Source: Pratylenchus scribneri
Lineage: Eukaryota > Nematoda > Chromadorea > Rhabditida > Pratylenchidae
NCBI GenBank assembly: GCA_030063045.1
Contig: JAQSEB010000047.1
Coordinates: 2,294,001 to 2,358,000 of the forward strand
DNA: 64,000 bases
Direction: 5' to 3'
Shown: positions 34,562 to 45,578 of the stretch, piece by piece
How the letters are laid out: the number at the start of each line of letters is the position of its first letter
Position numbering within the stretch: position 1 is the stretch's first letter
The notes under the pieces: generated by a model
The model's input: only the letters and a program-made list of their open reading frames with translations
What the model was told of the DNA's origin: nothing
The model's database searches: none
Position numbers and translations under genes: made by a program

Positions 34562-35951
34562 ATGAACGATTCTCCACCTTTAAAATGCCCTGTCTGTTGT
34601 GAATGCTACCCGGATGCGCATACATTGGAGGTTCACATTGCAATGGTGCACGTTTTCTACACAGCATATGAATGCGAAATATGTCAAAATGCATTGTTCC
34701 CAACTGACCAGTCACTCCGAGAACATTACAAGAAGATCCACAAGAAAAACACATTCAAGGTTGGCAGTTAATTTGATATTATTCATGAAAAATTTATTAT
34801 TTAGATAAAATACAAAGTCAGTCCGGAATTGGATCAGCGCAAGGAAATGGTCCAGAAGCTGTTGGCTCAAGCACTTTCGGCGAACAAGGAGATGGAATTG
34901 TTCAATCCGTACACCAGTCAATTGCTTCAATCCTGCACTGCCCAATTACTTCTCCAAGAACAAATCATGAAATCTGCTGAAATGCTTACCACATCTTCAA
35001 CTGCCGCTGCTGAGGACCACAATGCCAGAATGGAAAGCGATGTTTCATTGGTTTATTTTGCATTTTGCATTTGCTTATTTTCAATTTTTAGGAAAACCAC
35101 CTGGGAAATAATATGGCTGAATGCTCCAATACTCAACCTCTCACAACAAAGTATATTTTTAATTTTAATATTATTTAAATTTAATTTTTCAGTAATTTTT
35201 TCGATTCGAATTGCATTAAAACTGAGCAAATGCATTTGGAAGAAATGCAATCGATTATGGATGAAGTCGAAAAGCCAATATGGGACAATTCGCTGATTGA
35301 ATGTATGAATTTAATTAAATTTGTGAAAAATTTAAATAAAATTTTCCAGCGAATACACCCAAAAAACGTGGAAGACGCAGGAAGGAGGAAAAGGAAGGCA
35401 TCAGCGAAGGCAACAAATCCAGTCCAATGAAGGGTGAACTCGATGTAAATATTTAATTTAATAATAAATTATTTATTAGAGTTCTTCAAAATGGGTTTCA
35501 AACCGAAAATAGGAGAAAAATATTTTTAAATTGGGAATATTTATTTAAGTTTTTACTCTGCATTTTAGTAATATATATAAAAATAATTAAGGTGGAATGC
35601 AGTGATTGCAAGCGGAAGGTGGGCAAATATCGCAATTCCATGCTCATCCACACCAGCACTCATCATTGTGACCAGCCAATCTTCGAATGCTTGGGCGAGA
35701 ATTGCGGCAAGAAATGGTATTGCCTTTCGGCACGCACCAAAGAACACATTGAAAGCAAACATGGCGGGGATCAAGCATTGTTGAAGGTGAATATATTTTG
35801 TCCTTATCTAAAATAAAATTGACTACTTTTTAAGGATAATCGCAATGAATTGCTTCCAATTTTGAAGAAGAAGACTGCCGAACTTTTCCCTGAACATTAT
35901 TCGCATTATACGTTTGCGGATCATTCACCGGTAAAATTGGAAATGGATTGA
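34562..35951 (+). CDS. C2H2 zinc-finger protein with AT-hook-like linker
   Basis: Seven exons (34562-34759, 34805-35041, 35092-35150, 35193-35302, 35350-35444, 35592-35786, 35835-35951) are all in phase and give 336 residues. The N-terminal fingers are CPVCCECYPDAHTLEVHIAM and CEICQNALFPTDQSLREHYK. The middle is helical and Gln/Leu-rich. A basic PKKRGRRRKEEKE stretch resembles an AT-hook or NLS. The C-terminal pair is CSDCKRKVGKYRNSMLIHTS and CLGENCGKKWYCLSARTKEH. It is presumably a nuclear DNA-binding protein; I do not recognise a named orthologue. An upstream tttcag (34526-34531) could be a trans-splice acceptor for the ATG at 34562. The gene lies between the MADF gene and REXO2 on the same strand. 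Confidence 0.8.
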
Positions 35952-36125
35952 GAAAAGAAAGAAACTTCCTCCATTTGTTTGATATTATTGATTGATTGAA
36001 TATATTTAAATTTTTGATAAAATTGGATTAGTCTCTCAAATTATCATCATATTTTAAATTGAATATTATGGTTTTTTTAAACCTAATTTTATATCTTTTT
36101 TTATTTTATAATTTAATTAAAAAAG

Positions 36126-38598
36126 ATGATTTTAAAGCATTGTCATAAGCGACTATTTCCGATTCCGATTAATTTCCTATTAACAACAAATTGGATTACT
36201 GCAACGAAAATGGCTTCAACTGATCAATCGAAGAATGGTGGCGCCGGCGCTCAACCAATTTGCGTTATGGAAGTCGAGAAGAAGGCAAGCAACGACAGAG
36301 AACAACCAAAGAAAGAAGAAGAGGATCCGAAGGCAAAGCGATTGGTCTGGGTGGACTGCGAGATGAGCGGACTCGACTTGGAGAATCATCGCCTTGTGGA
36401 AATTGCTTGCATCGTTACTGAGCCAGATTTATCGGTTAGTTTTCATTTTTATCGCAAATTTATCGATTATTAATTTGTCAAAAAAAACCATTGAAATTGT
36501 CGAAAAAGGGAAAAAATACTAGTGGTTTAAGGAGGGTTTGTCCTAAATTCATAAACCATATATACCCAATTGGATAGAGCTGATCAAGACGCATCGAATG
36601 GTATATAATTTGGTTATGGTTTGGTCAAAATTAAAGGGTATAAATGGTTTAAACCAGTTTAATGGGTTTAAAACTAAGTTAGAATTGGTTAGACCAAAGC
36701 CAAACATTAAATGGATACAAGGTTTAAGACTAGAATAAACTTCTGACAATGTTTTACAATTAAAAATCATTCGAAAAAATGCGGTTAATCTGTGGTTAAA
36801 TAAGTCTTCAATTCATCCGGGCTAACTTTTCCATTGGAATCTTTGTCCACTTTCTTGAATCCCCTTTCCACCGCCTCCTCCAATGATTTGGCCGAATATT
36901 TGTCCAATCTCTTTTTTAATTCCCCCGGGTCCATCGTTTTCACTTTTTCCTTCCAAAATGCCAATGCTTCGGCCGGGGATATTCCGCCGTCCGAGTCGGT
37001 GTCCACTTCCTCAAAAAGTGCCCGAAATTGTTCCTCAGGACTCGGTTCCGGTCCATCTTCTCCCACATCGGTAGAATTTTGTTGAGATATTGTCGGCTTA
37101 AAGAGCACAAATATTTATGGAATATTTAGAGAATTTATTACATGCCCATAAATTTTAAATAATGGGTGCTTCCTATTATTTCGAAATTTTTATTCCGCCA
37201 AGGGTTTCGCATAAATTTAAAAATTTATGGCCATGTTTCTCACATTTATGGGCTATGGAAGGGCAGCTAGGATTAGGCGTAACTTTTAGTTGCTTCAGTC
37301 TTTGTTTTGAATAAATTATATTAAAACTTACTAAAATGAAAAAGCTGAACAATCCAAATAGAACAATGCAAATTCCAATTATTTTTAACATTTTTTCATT
37401 CGCAAAATCGATTACAAATAAAAATATTTATTGTAAATTATTTTGTTTAGATTTCTTTAGAGTAATAGGAAAAAGGGAATGGATCGTGCCAGTCGGGGTT
37501 AGGGTGTGAAAAAATTTGGAGAGGTGAGACGATTTAGTCACTGATTGATTATCGTTCACCTTGAAAAGAAGTCGGGGGAAGAAATTGCGCTAAAAAACGC
37601 AGAAATTTGATGAATTAAATTGAAAAACAAAAACATTAATATTTACTTCCAAATTCATCAATAAATTATTTTTTGATTTAAGGTTGTTGCTGAATTTGGC
37701 CCCGTCGCGATCAAACATCCACCGGAAGTGCTCGAGAACATGAGTGATTGGTGCAAGGATACCTTTGCCAAGAATGGTCTGCTCGAACGCATCAAAGCCG
37801 AAGGCCTCGATGAGCGTGAGGTGGAAATGAAGGTGGGCACTCATTTCTAGAATATTTTTAAATAATTTTTGTTTTTTTTCAGGTGCTCGAATTCCTTCGT
37901 GACCATACTCCTCCCGGGAAATGTCCATTGGCTGGCAACAGTGTCCATCAGGTGATTTCGATTTTTCCAATTTTCATATAACATATTTATTTACTTTTAT
38001 TATTGGATAACTAAATTTGCACGAAAAAAGAGTACATTACACAAAATAATTTAATGGTTTTATGGTTTATCCTAAATCTACAAACCATATATCCTATACC
38101 CAATTAGATAGAGTTGGTCAAGACGCATCGATCGTATGATATATAATTTGTTATGGTTTGGTCAAAAATAAAGGGTATTAAACCGGTTTTAAACCAATTT
38201 GGTTTAATGGTTCAAAACTAAGTTAGAATTGTAACCCAAACCAAAAAATCAAATGATGCGTCTATGGGATGTTCTAGGAAAAACTGAACCACTAGCATCT
38301 TTTCGCATTTTCAGTGTTTTTTCGATAAATTTCTTATTTCCAGAAATTTAAATTATTGTTTTTTTTTCAGGATGCACGCTTCCTTCGTCGCTATATGCCG
38401 AAAATGTGCGAACATTTGCATCCCTATCGCATTGTGGACGTCTCAACATTGAAGGAATTGGTCCGCCGTTGGTACGAGAAGACTGAGGCACTGGAGAAAA
38501 TGCCACCGAAGAAGGGGAATCATTTGGCCTTGGATGACATCCGTGAGAGCATTGCCGAACTCGAATATTACCGTAAGAACTTCATGCTGGCCGCCTAA
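36126..38598 (+). CDS. REXO2: Oligoribonuclease (REXO2)
   Basis: Four exons (36126-36434, 37683-37832, 37883-37951, 38371-38598) give 251 residues from ATG 36126 or 223 from ATG 36210. The longer N-terminus ([16 protein letters not shown]) could be a mitochondrial presequence. The DEDDh exonuclease motifs are all visible: [12 protein letters not shown] (motif I D-x-E), [16 protein letters not shown] (motif II Asp) and [14 protein letters not shown] (motif III His and Asp). [17 protein letters not shown] is family-typical. The enzyme degrades 2-5-base RNA fragments in mitochondria and cytosol. It starts 175 bases after the zinc-finger gene. Intron 1 (1248 bases) holds a family B MITE and an antisense EF-hand gene. 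Intron 3 holds another family B MITE. Confidence 0.93.
36480..36785. repeat. MITE family B, copy 5
   Basis: The core ttatggtttggtcaaaatta is preceded by ggatagagctgatcaagacg. The left end has aaattgtcgaaaaaggg. It lies in REXO2 intron 1 and ends at the 3' end of the nested EF-hand gene. Confidence 0.75.
36785..37391 (-). CDS. Small secretory EF-hand calcium-binding protein, nested in REXO2 intron 1
   Basis: Two exons (37391-37332 and 37096-36785) give 123 residues. The N-terminal 20 residues ([20 protein letters not shown]) are a signal peptide or membrane anchor. An acidic linker is followed by two canonical EF-hand loops, [12 protein letters not shown] and [12 protein letters not shown], each with acidic residues at loop positions 1, 3, 5 or 12. 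The pair spacing is normal, with a helix containing [16 protein letters not shown] between them. By resemblance it is a secreted or ER-lumenal Ca2+ binder of the calumenin/reticulocalbin type, but much shorter. It lies wholly inside an intron of REXO2 on the opposite strand. Confidence 0.85.
38015..38340. repeat. MITE family B, copy 6
   Basis: Contains ttgttatggtttggtcaaaa and tctttt­cgcattttcagtg at the right end. It makes up most of REXO2 intron 3 (37952-38370). Confidence 0.75.
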
Positions 38599-38862
38599 AG
38601 CCTGAAATGCAGAACAGATGGTGAGGAGGCGATCTCAATATAAGCCGATGACATGTTATTGACATATTTATCTCAATTTGATTATTTTATTTAAATTATT
38701 GTTACACATGGACATTATTTTTTGTATGGACATTATTTTTTTGTTATCGTAAAAGCGAATAAAAATTGTTGACAATCCAAAGTATCATGAAAAAAATTTA
38801 CAAAGAAAACTAGGCAAAAATGAAAATGGGGAGCATTTTTCCCATAAATGAATGATCCAAAT

Positions 38863-41237
38863 TCATGATTCGCCCAACGGTTGGAGTGAATCCGATCGTC
38901 CGTTTGCTCCATATCCATTTGAGAAATGCCCTCCACCATCTTCTGATGTCCTTAATTGTTGCAATCGCCTGCCCAACTCTTCGCATTGCTGATTGGCTCC
39001 AGCATTTCCACCGGCATCGAAAGGGCAACATGCCGAAGATTGAACCTCGGTTGAAGGGCGTCTGGAGAAGGCTTTGGCCTCGCCTTCAAAACCGCAACGA
39101 ATCTATTTTGGAGTGGGGGATTAGCCATCTGTAATTCATATAATCGCTACTTTATCCGTCCAAAAGGCGATCAATGTTCGCCAGGCTCTTCCAGCTTCTC
39201 GAGTTCTCTGAATTTTTACATTTTTTCTGCTTAAATAGAAAGGAAAAGCCCACTTGAACACATTCCACGGCACAAATTTTTTCAACGGCAATTTCCTGTA
39301 AAAATTATGATTTTCAAATCACTTTATACATTTCAAATTGACCCCCAATTTGTCCCAAACATCGGGAGGCAATGAACTTGTATGCGCCAGAAACTGTGGA
39401 ATTGGGGATATTTTATTTGAATAAGCCTTTCCAATATTGTTACCGCATGCTGTTGGCCAAGAGTTTTGATGCTGGCTGTTATTTCTTCACCGCCCTCGAT
39501 TCCGGTTGGGCCAGCCCCTTCCACAAATGCCACCAAATCGTCAAAAAATCTATTGGGAGTTTGTTTGGATTGAATTGGCAAAATATTCCCCCCTACTTGG
39601 CCATTAGACGAACATGTTCATCTAGAGTTGCCGGATTCGGAATCGTTCCACCTCCTCCGGAAGCCGAAACTTTTTCCCAACAATCCACATATCCGGCTTT
39701 GTAGAAAATCTGATAAAAATTAATTTTAATATAATTGTTTTGCCATATCATTATTCTTTCCTTTGATTTCTCTCAAATCTAACCATCAAATGCTATTATG
39801 ATGCTCCCTCAGGCTCTATTATAATAATATAATTCAATTTCCCCAAGAATTAGAAATCAGCAGAATTAGTTTCTGGAATGAAAATTACAAGTACAATCCA
39901 GATTCCAGTCTAAATATTGCAATCGCAATTACAATTCCGACTAAAAATGACTACAATTACAATCTAAGTTTTACAATTACAATCGCAATTACAATTACAA
40001 TCTAAGTTTTACAATTACAATCGCAATTACAATTACAATCTAAGTTTTACAATTACAATCTAAGTTTTACAATTACAATCGCAATTACAATCTAGTTTTA
40101 CAATTACAATCGCAATTACAATTACAATCTAAGTTTTACAATTACAATCTAAGTTTTACAATTACAATCGCAATTACAATCTAGTTTTACAATTACAATC
40201 GCAATTACAATTACAATCTAAGTTATACAATTACAATCGCAATTACAATTACAATCTAAGTTTTACAATTACAATCGCAATTACAATTACAATCTAAGTT
40301 TTACAATTACAATCGCAATTACAATTACAATCTAAGTTTTACAATTACAATCGCAATTACAATTACAATCTAAGTTTTACAATTACAATCGCAATTACAA
40401 TTACAATCTAAGTTTTACAATTACAATCGCAATTACAATTACAATCTAAGTTTTACAATTACAATCGCAATTTAGAATTACAATCTAAGTTTTACAATAT
40501 CGCAATTACAATCTAAATTTTACAATTACAATCTAAGTTTTACAATTACATTACAATCGCAATCGCAATCCAGACTAAAAAGTACAATTACAATTCCTCT
40601 AAACCTTATTTGCATAAATTAATAAATAGTTTAGAACTGATTGTGAGCCATTCGATGACCAAAATCTTCATGATGACAAAAAAGATGTTAATTGAAACAA
40701 TTTGTGCCTCAAGACATATCAATTCCCTCATTCCCATTTCCGTTCACGCACCTCCTTCACAATTGGCTCCGTTTGTTCCAATTCTATTAAGCATTTGCGC
40801 ATCAATGCACACAATTGAGCATGTTGATGTCGCATTTGGCGCCAGGTGCCAATCAACGCAATCCGCTGGCTTGCCGACATTCGTCCCAACAGGGATTGGG
40901 CCTCAAGTGAACCTTGAATAACATTTTTTGAAGGTGATTAAAGGGAAGTCATTCTTATTACCGAATCGATGCTTCGACGATTTGCTTCGATAATTCCGGG
41001 ATCCACTGCGTGAAAAATTTTGGGAACCCTGAGCGGATGATGCCGAAGGCAATGGACAGTGGCCTTTATGAATAGAAGGGAGGAAAATGATTTTTACCCC
41101 AAAGAAATAATTATTTGTTCACCAGCAGCGGTTGAAGTGCGCGGAAAACGTAGCGACTGGGCACGACGATGGAAATGGAAAAGGCCACCACCTGTCCCAT
41201 TTTTTGTCGCCGTTGCTGAATCCGCTACGGTTGGCAT
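38863..41237 (-). CDS. Globin with serine/arginine-rich N-terminal extension
   Basis: Nine minus-strand exons (41237-41123, 41063-40962, 40912-40752, 39709-39597, 39549-39444, 39393-39343, 39295-39254, 39207-39151, 39102-38863) are all in phase and give 328 residues. The globin fold reads as helix A (SASQRIALIGTWRQM), helices B/C (LCALMRKCLIELEQTEPIVK), helix E (TLDEHVRLMAKFFDDLVAFV), helix F with the proximal His in IKTLGQQHAFL, helix G (IAVEKICAVECVQRTREAG) and helix H (AWRTLIAFWTDKIRCGFEGE). About 70 residues precede it (QNFSRSGSRNYRSKSSK), and a Gly/Gln/Ser-rich tail follows. Nematodes have many such extended globins, often neuronal and redox- or oxygen-sensing. Intron 3 (about 1040 bases) is mostly the 38-base minisatellite. 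The first exon is the least certain. Confidence 0.72.
39886..40600. repeat. 38-base minisatellite, array 2 (in a globin intron)
   Basis: The tandem unit TACAATCTAAGTTTTACAAT plus TACAATCGCAATTACAAT is the same as in array 1. About 18 units are present, several shortened. It lies between globin exons 4 and 3 on the minus strand. Confidence 0.95.
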
Positions 41238-43739
41238 GCGCAAAATGTGGAGTTGATAATAAATGGATAAAACTGATGGAGGATGAGGAGAAAAGTGGGA
41301 ATAATGGCTTAAGAAAGGATTGTTATGTTCCCAATAAAGTGATCTATCAAAAATGGCATCATTATAATGAGGAAATGTTTCTTCCAAAAGTGGTCACATA
41401 AAAAATTGCAGCAAATGACGTGTGAACACATATTCCACGGGCAAAATGCATATTTAGGGGGATGTGGTTATGGGTTTATGTGGTGGCCATGATGATGAAG
41501 GGCGCAGACAACCTTTTTTGGGGCCATATTGGACCACTTTATGGGATGAGAAAAATGAGAGGCGAGAAGATGAGGAGTTGAAGGCGAGTACAAAAAAAGA
41601 AGTCCGGAAGGTGTGAAATGGGATGAATAGATGAGTTGAGGGGAAAGGTGTGGAAGGTGCCGTGAATTGGGCAAAACAAAATGGGCGGAATAGACAGCAG
41701 CAGGAGGTGGCCAAATGCTAACGTAGGGCTTTTCCCCCACACCTTTTTTGTTTGCCGCCACAGGCCACAACCTAACGAGCCCTTCGTTCGTCCCATTCAT
41801 TGGGTACACTCATTTGCGAGAATGGGAGAGGCCATGGCCATTTTGAACCTTTGAAAACACACAACAGCCAAATTGGAGGCCGCTTATCTTTGTGTGCCCT
41901 TCTACGTGGACACCTTTTTTTTGTGTGGGGGAACAGCCGAGGAAATGAGCAAAGAAGCTGGCCATTTGTGAATTTGTTTTTTCAGCTTAAAAAATTAGCG
42001 ATTTTGGCTGGAAAAAGTGGCGACGGCACAGCGTGGAGCATGGATGATTCCGAGAAAAATGGAGAAGTAGCCGGAGGGAAATTCCCAAGCATATTCAAAG
42101 GACAAAAAATTTTATTCAATTCCCCCGACCCTTTTTATACCGGTCCCCACGGGTTTTTTTGCTGCCTAAGATGCCAAAAATCTTTATGGCTTAAATATGG
42201 GCCGCAGTTGGTGGATGGGAACGCCATGAATTGGCCATTTGGCATTGGCACACACAAAGCACGGGAATTGGGCCGATTAATGAGTCGGCAAAAAAAGAGG
42301 GATGAATGGAAGGCATTCTTCTCGATTCATGGCGCGGAAAATGCTGCACAAACTAATGGAGGAACCACACAAAGGATGATGATGTGGGAACAAAATCGGT
42401 GAAAAATGAATGAATGGGCTTTTTTGCTGGGACTCCAATGGAAGAGGAATGGCAGTATTTTAAAAATGAAGAATGAATGAATCCTTTTGCATAGTCCTGT
42501 GTGGGAACACGGAAAATGAATGAAAAATATGAGAGAGGAAAGGGAGGAAGTCCCCAGACTGGGCTTCATCAAAATTTCCACGGAATGGATGCGCCCTAGG
42601 CCCCACCAACAGTGCGTGGCCATAGGCCAAGTCCAATTGATACTGGAATATGAGAGGAGGGGAAATGAGAGGAAGAGGAAGTTTGATTCCGGTTTGTGGG
42701 TTTGCCGTTAGGAAATTCGATCACGAAGGAATTCGGAGATTCACTGTGTGGCAAAAAAAAGCGGTGGATGGTTGGAATTGGAGGGAGAAGAGCAATCCGC
42801 AAGGGCTGTGGCCAAAGGTTTGCGTGTCCCCTGCTGCTTGGATTGAGCCAAATTGGAGAGGAAATCGAGAAAAGGCGAAGGCAAAAGGGGAAGGGAGGAG
42901 GAATGCCGCCGGTGGAATAAGCCTTTAAAAAAGGAGGGGGCTTATAGTTGTCCCCTGCGGGGTGCGGTGACCGAAGAGTTCGTTCGTTTTGCCATTTAGT
43001 TCCTATTTTGTGTTGCGTCTTTTGTTATGGCCCCTTCCACATGTTGGGAATTAACTCAATTTGGACACCTTCATTCCCTTTTGTGCCGTGGCATGTCGAT
43101 AAACCCTTTTCAATGGCCAATTTTGTGTCGATTTTCTCGACAATTTTACAAAAGGAAGGGGCAGTCTTTGTTGATGGAGAGTAGTATAAAATAAACTCCA
43201 AAAGTAAAAGGCAAAATCAAAAAAAGAAAGAAAAAGAAGGAGAACATTAACGATCGAACGATCGATACAAAATTTGGTCTACCGGATACTGTATTGTAAA
43301 TTTAAGACATTTTATCCAAATAATTTTTCGCTTATTAATTAAAGATTAAACCTAAATCAATTAAAATTTAAAACCAAACCTACGTAAGTTTATCGGTTTA
43401 TTAAACTTAATAAACCTACCCAAAATGAAATAAAATTGCTGGCAAATTCTGAAGATTAAATTAAATAGAATTATAATTTGGAAGGAAGTTAAAAACGTTG
43501 ATCGAAACCTGTTTTAAAGGCAGAATGTCATAACATAACATAACTATAATTTTTGTTATGGCAACAATGGTTGCCTGCCAATATTATATTAAAAAAGCGA
43601 TCAAATCAAACCACAATTCACTTAATTTATTTAGTCTTTAACTTTTAACCGATCCATCTATACTTAGCTTAGATTGGATTTTCTTCAAATTTTAATTAAT
43701 TCTAACATTTTTAAAGATTATATTAATCATAATCAAATT
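41238..43739. other. Gene-poor stretch between the globin and UVRAG
   Basis: This 2.5 kb is more GC-rich than the introns. It holds several open frames, the longest at 41800-42402 plus (200 codons). Overlapping frames on both strands are equally open, no frame has splice partners, and I see no recognisable domain. I treat the region as intergenic, with promoters of the flanking divergent genes. Confidence 0.5.
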
Positions 43740-45383
43740 ATGTTGAATTCCTTTCCTTCTTTACTTGATGAGAATCAGCAATGCAATAATGCTCAAGCTG
43801 AAGTCACCTATAGCTACCAAGAATGGTTCAGGTTTTTATTCAAATTTAATGTAAAAAAGCAAAGAACATTTTACAGGCTTCGCGAGACATGGAGTACATT
43901 TACAAATTTACAAAAGACAATTTGCTCATATTCCAAACAACTTGAGGCTGTTATTATAGAAGAAAATGACTTTCGGGAACGGGAAAATGTAAAATTATTA
44001 ATTATAAATTTGTAAATTTTTACAAAATTTTTAGGCTTCTGAAATACAAAATTTAAAAGCAAGAGTGAAAATCCTCGAGCGAAATATTTCAATTACTCGT
44101 GAATTAATCTGCACTGCAAGATATCGATTAAATGGAATTATTGCAGAAAATGATGAATGTAAAATAAATTAAATTTTAAAAATTTAATCACAAATTTTTC
44201 AGTTGAAATCAAAATTAAAAATAATTTGGATTTATCGCTTGTACAAACTGAAATTATAAAACAACAGGAACAAATTACAGAAGACAGGTTTGATATACTA
44301 AAATAAAATGTTAAAATTGATTAAAATTATTCTAGGATAAAATTGAGAAAACTTCAAAATGAATTAACCCTGCGGCGAAGATATATGTTCAAAAATCTCA
44401 ATGATATTTTCTTCCCAAGAGGACCCGCCAACAACAACAATTTTACGCCAATTGTTTTCAAGAAGAACTGTTTATGCATTAAATTTGATTGCATACGAGG
44501 TCTTCACCTTCCAACGGTTGCAGCAAGATTAGGTAAATTCAACATAATTAATTGCAAAATTAATGGATTGTGGTAAGGATTTTTGTTTCGAATTAGTGTA
44601 TTTCGACTCGAAATGCCCAGTAGAATTTTATAAAAATGCATAAAAGTGATAAGCAAGTCCGAAAAAAATAACTTCCGCAAAGCGGGTTCGAACCCGAGAC
44701 CCCCAAATTTGCCAAAATTGAAGTGTCCAAAATTTTAGATCGAAAATTATCAAATTTTTTTGGACTAAAAATCTATAAAAACCCAAGCCAAGGTTATAAA
44801 TTCATCAAATATTTTAGGCCATAATGACATTGAATTGTGCGCAGCAGCCGGCATCCTAATCCATTTGTTGGAATGCATCAGTGCAATTTTATGCTATCCT
44901 CTCAAACATTTGATCACATTTAATGGTTCACGGTCAATGTTGACAACCCTTTCAAAAATGGAAAGGTAGAGGCCATTAAATTAAAATTAATAAAAATGCA
45001 AATTTTAGTTTTAATCTTTTCAATTCAAATTCATCAAAAAATAGCCGGGATCGTTTCGACCAAGCGCTGTATTTACTTTGCGAAGTGGTCGTCCAATTGA
45101 GGGCGCATTGTGGGATTGAAACCCGGGAATTGGATAGGCCAATCCAATCGCTACGTGAACTTTTATTGACTTTTACCGGACTTTACAGGTTAATTTGGAA
45201 TTAATTACACATTTTATAGATTCAATTTTTAGATTTTCACCAACAGAATTGATTGCCAAATTTGACAAAATTTCACATTTATCCCCTTCAATTTACATTT
45301 CAATTGACAAAGAAGAGGACAAAATTGCGAAGAAAAATTCGGCTGATTTTATTTTGCACAATTTTATGCCATTACTTAAATAA
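43740..45383 (+). CDS. UVRAG: UVRAG / VPS38-like autophagy and endosome protein
   Basis: Exons 43740-43831, 43877-43988, 44035 onward and several more to 45383 encode about 400 residues. The N-terminal half is a coiled coil (ERNISITRELICTARYRLN; LRKLQNELTLRRRY). The C-terminal Vps38/Atg14 fold has FDCIRGLHLPTVAARLG, ELCAAAGILIHLLECISAIL, CYPLKHLITFNGSRS and FDQALYLLCEVVVQL. The order 'GLHLP - LG - small helical domain - YPL - GSRS' is typical of UVRAG. It is a subunit of PI3K complex II with VPS34, VPS15 and Beclin, and binds HOPS. No C2 domain is seen, so the protein is shorter than human UVRAG. VPS41, a HOPS subunit, begins 195 bases downstream on the same strand. The first clear ATG is 43740. 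Confidence 0.78.
44590..44815 (-). repeat. tRNA-derived SINE-like element C, copy 5
   Basis: The reverse complement has ctcgggttcgaacccgcttt followed by gcggaagttatttttttc. It lies in a UVRAG intron. Confidence 0.7.
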
Positions 45384-45578
45384 TTTTGCCAATACTTAAT
45401 TAAATTAACCTGTGATATTAACAAATTTTTATAAAGATTTTAACATTAATAAATGAATAAAATTGAATAAAATTCTTATCAAAATATTATTTTTGGAATT
45501 ATTTTAATTCTTTAATTATATTTATTTTTTTATTAATTTATAATTTAATTTTAAATACATTTTAAAGATTCCAAATTA

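Noticed and set aside
37590..37970. 126-codon minus-strand frame
   Set aside because: It is the complement of REXO2 exons 2 and 3, whose DEDDh motifs are clear on the plus strand.
41800..42402. 200-codon open frame on the plus strand
   Set aside because: Frames on the other strand are equally open, there is no domain, signal or splice partner, and the amino-acid composition is unremarkable.
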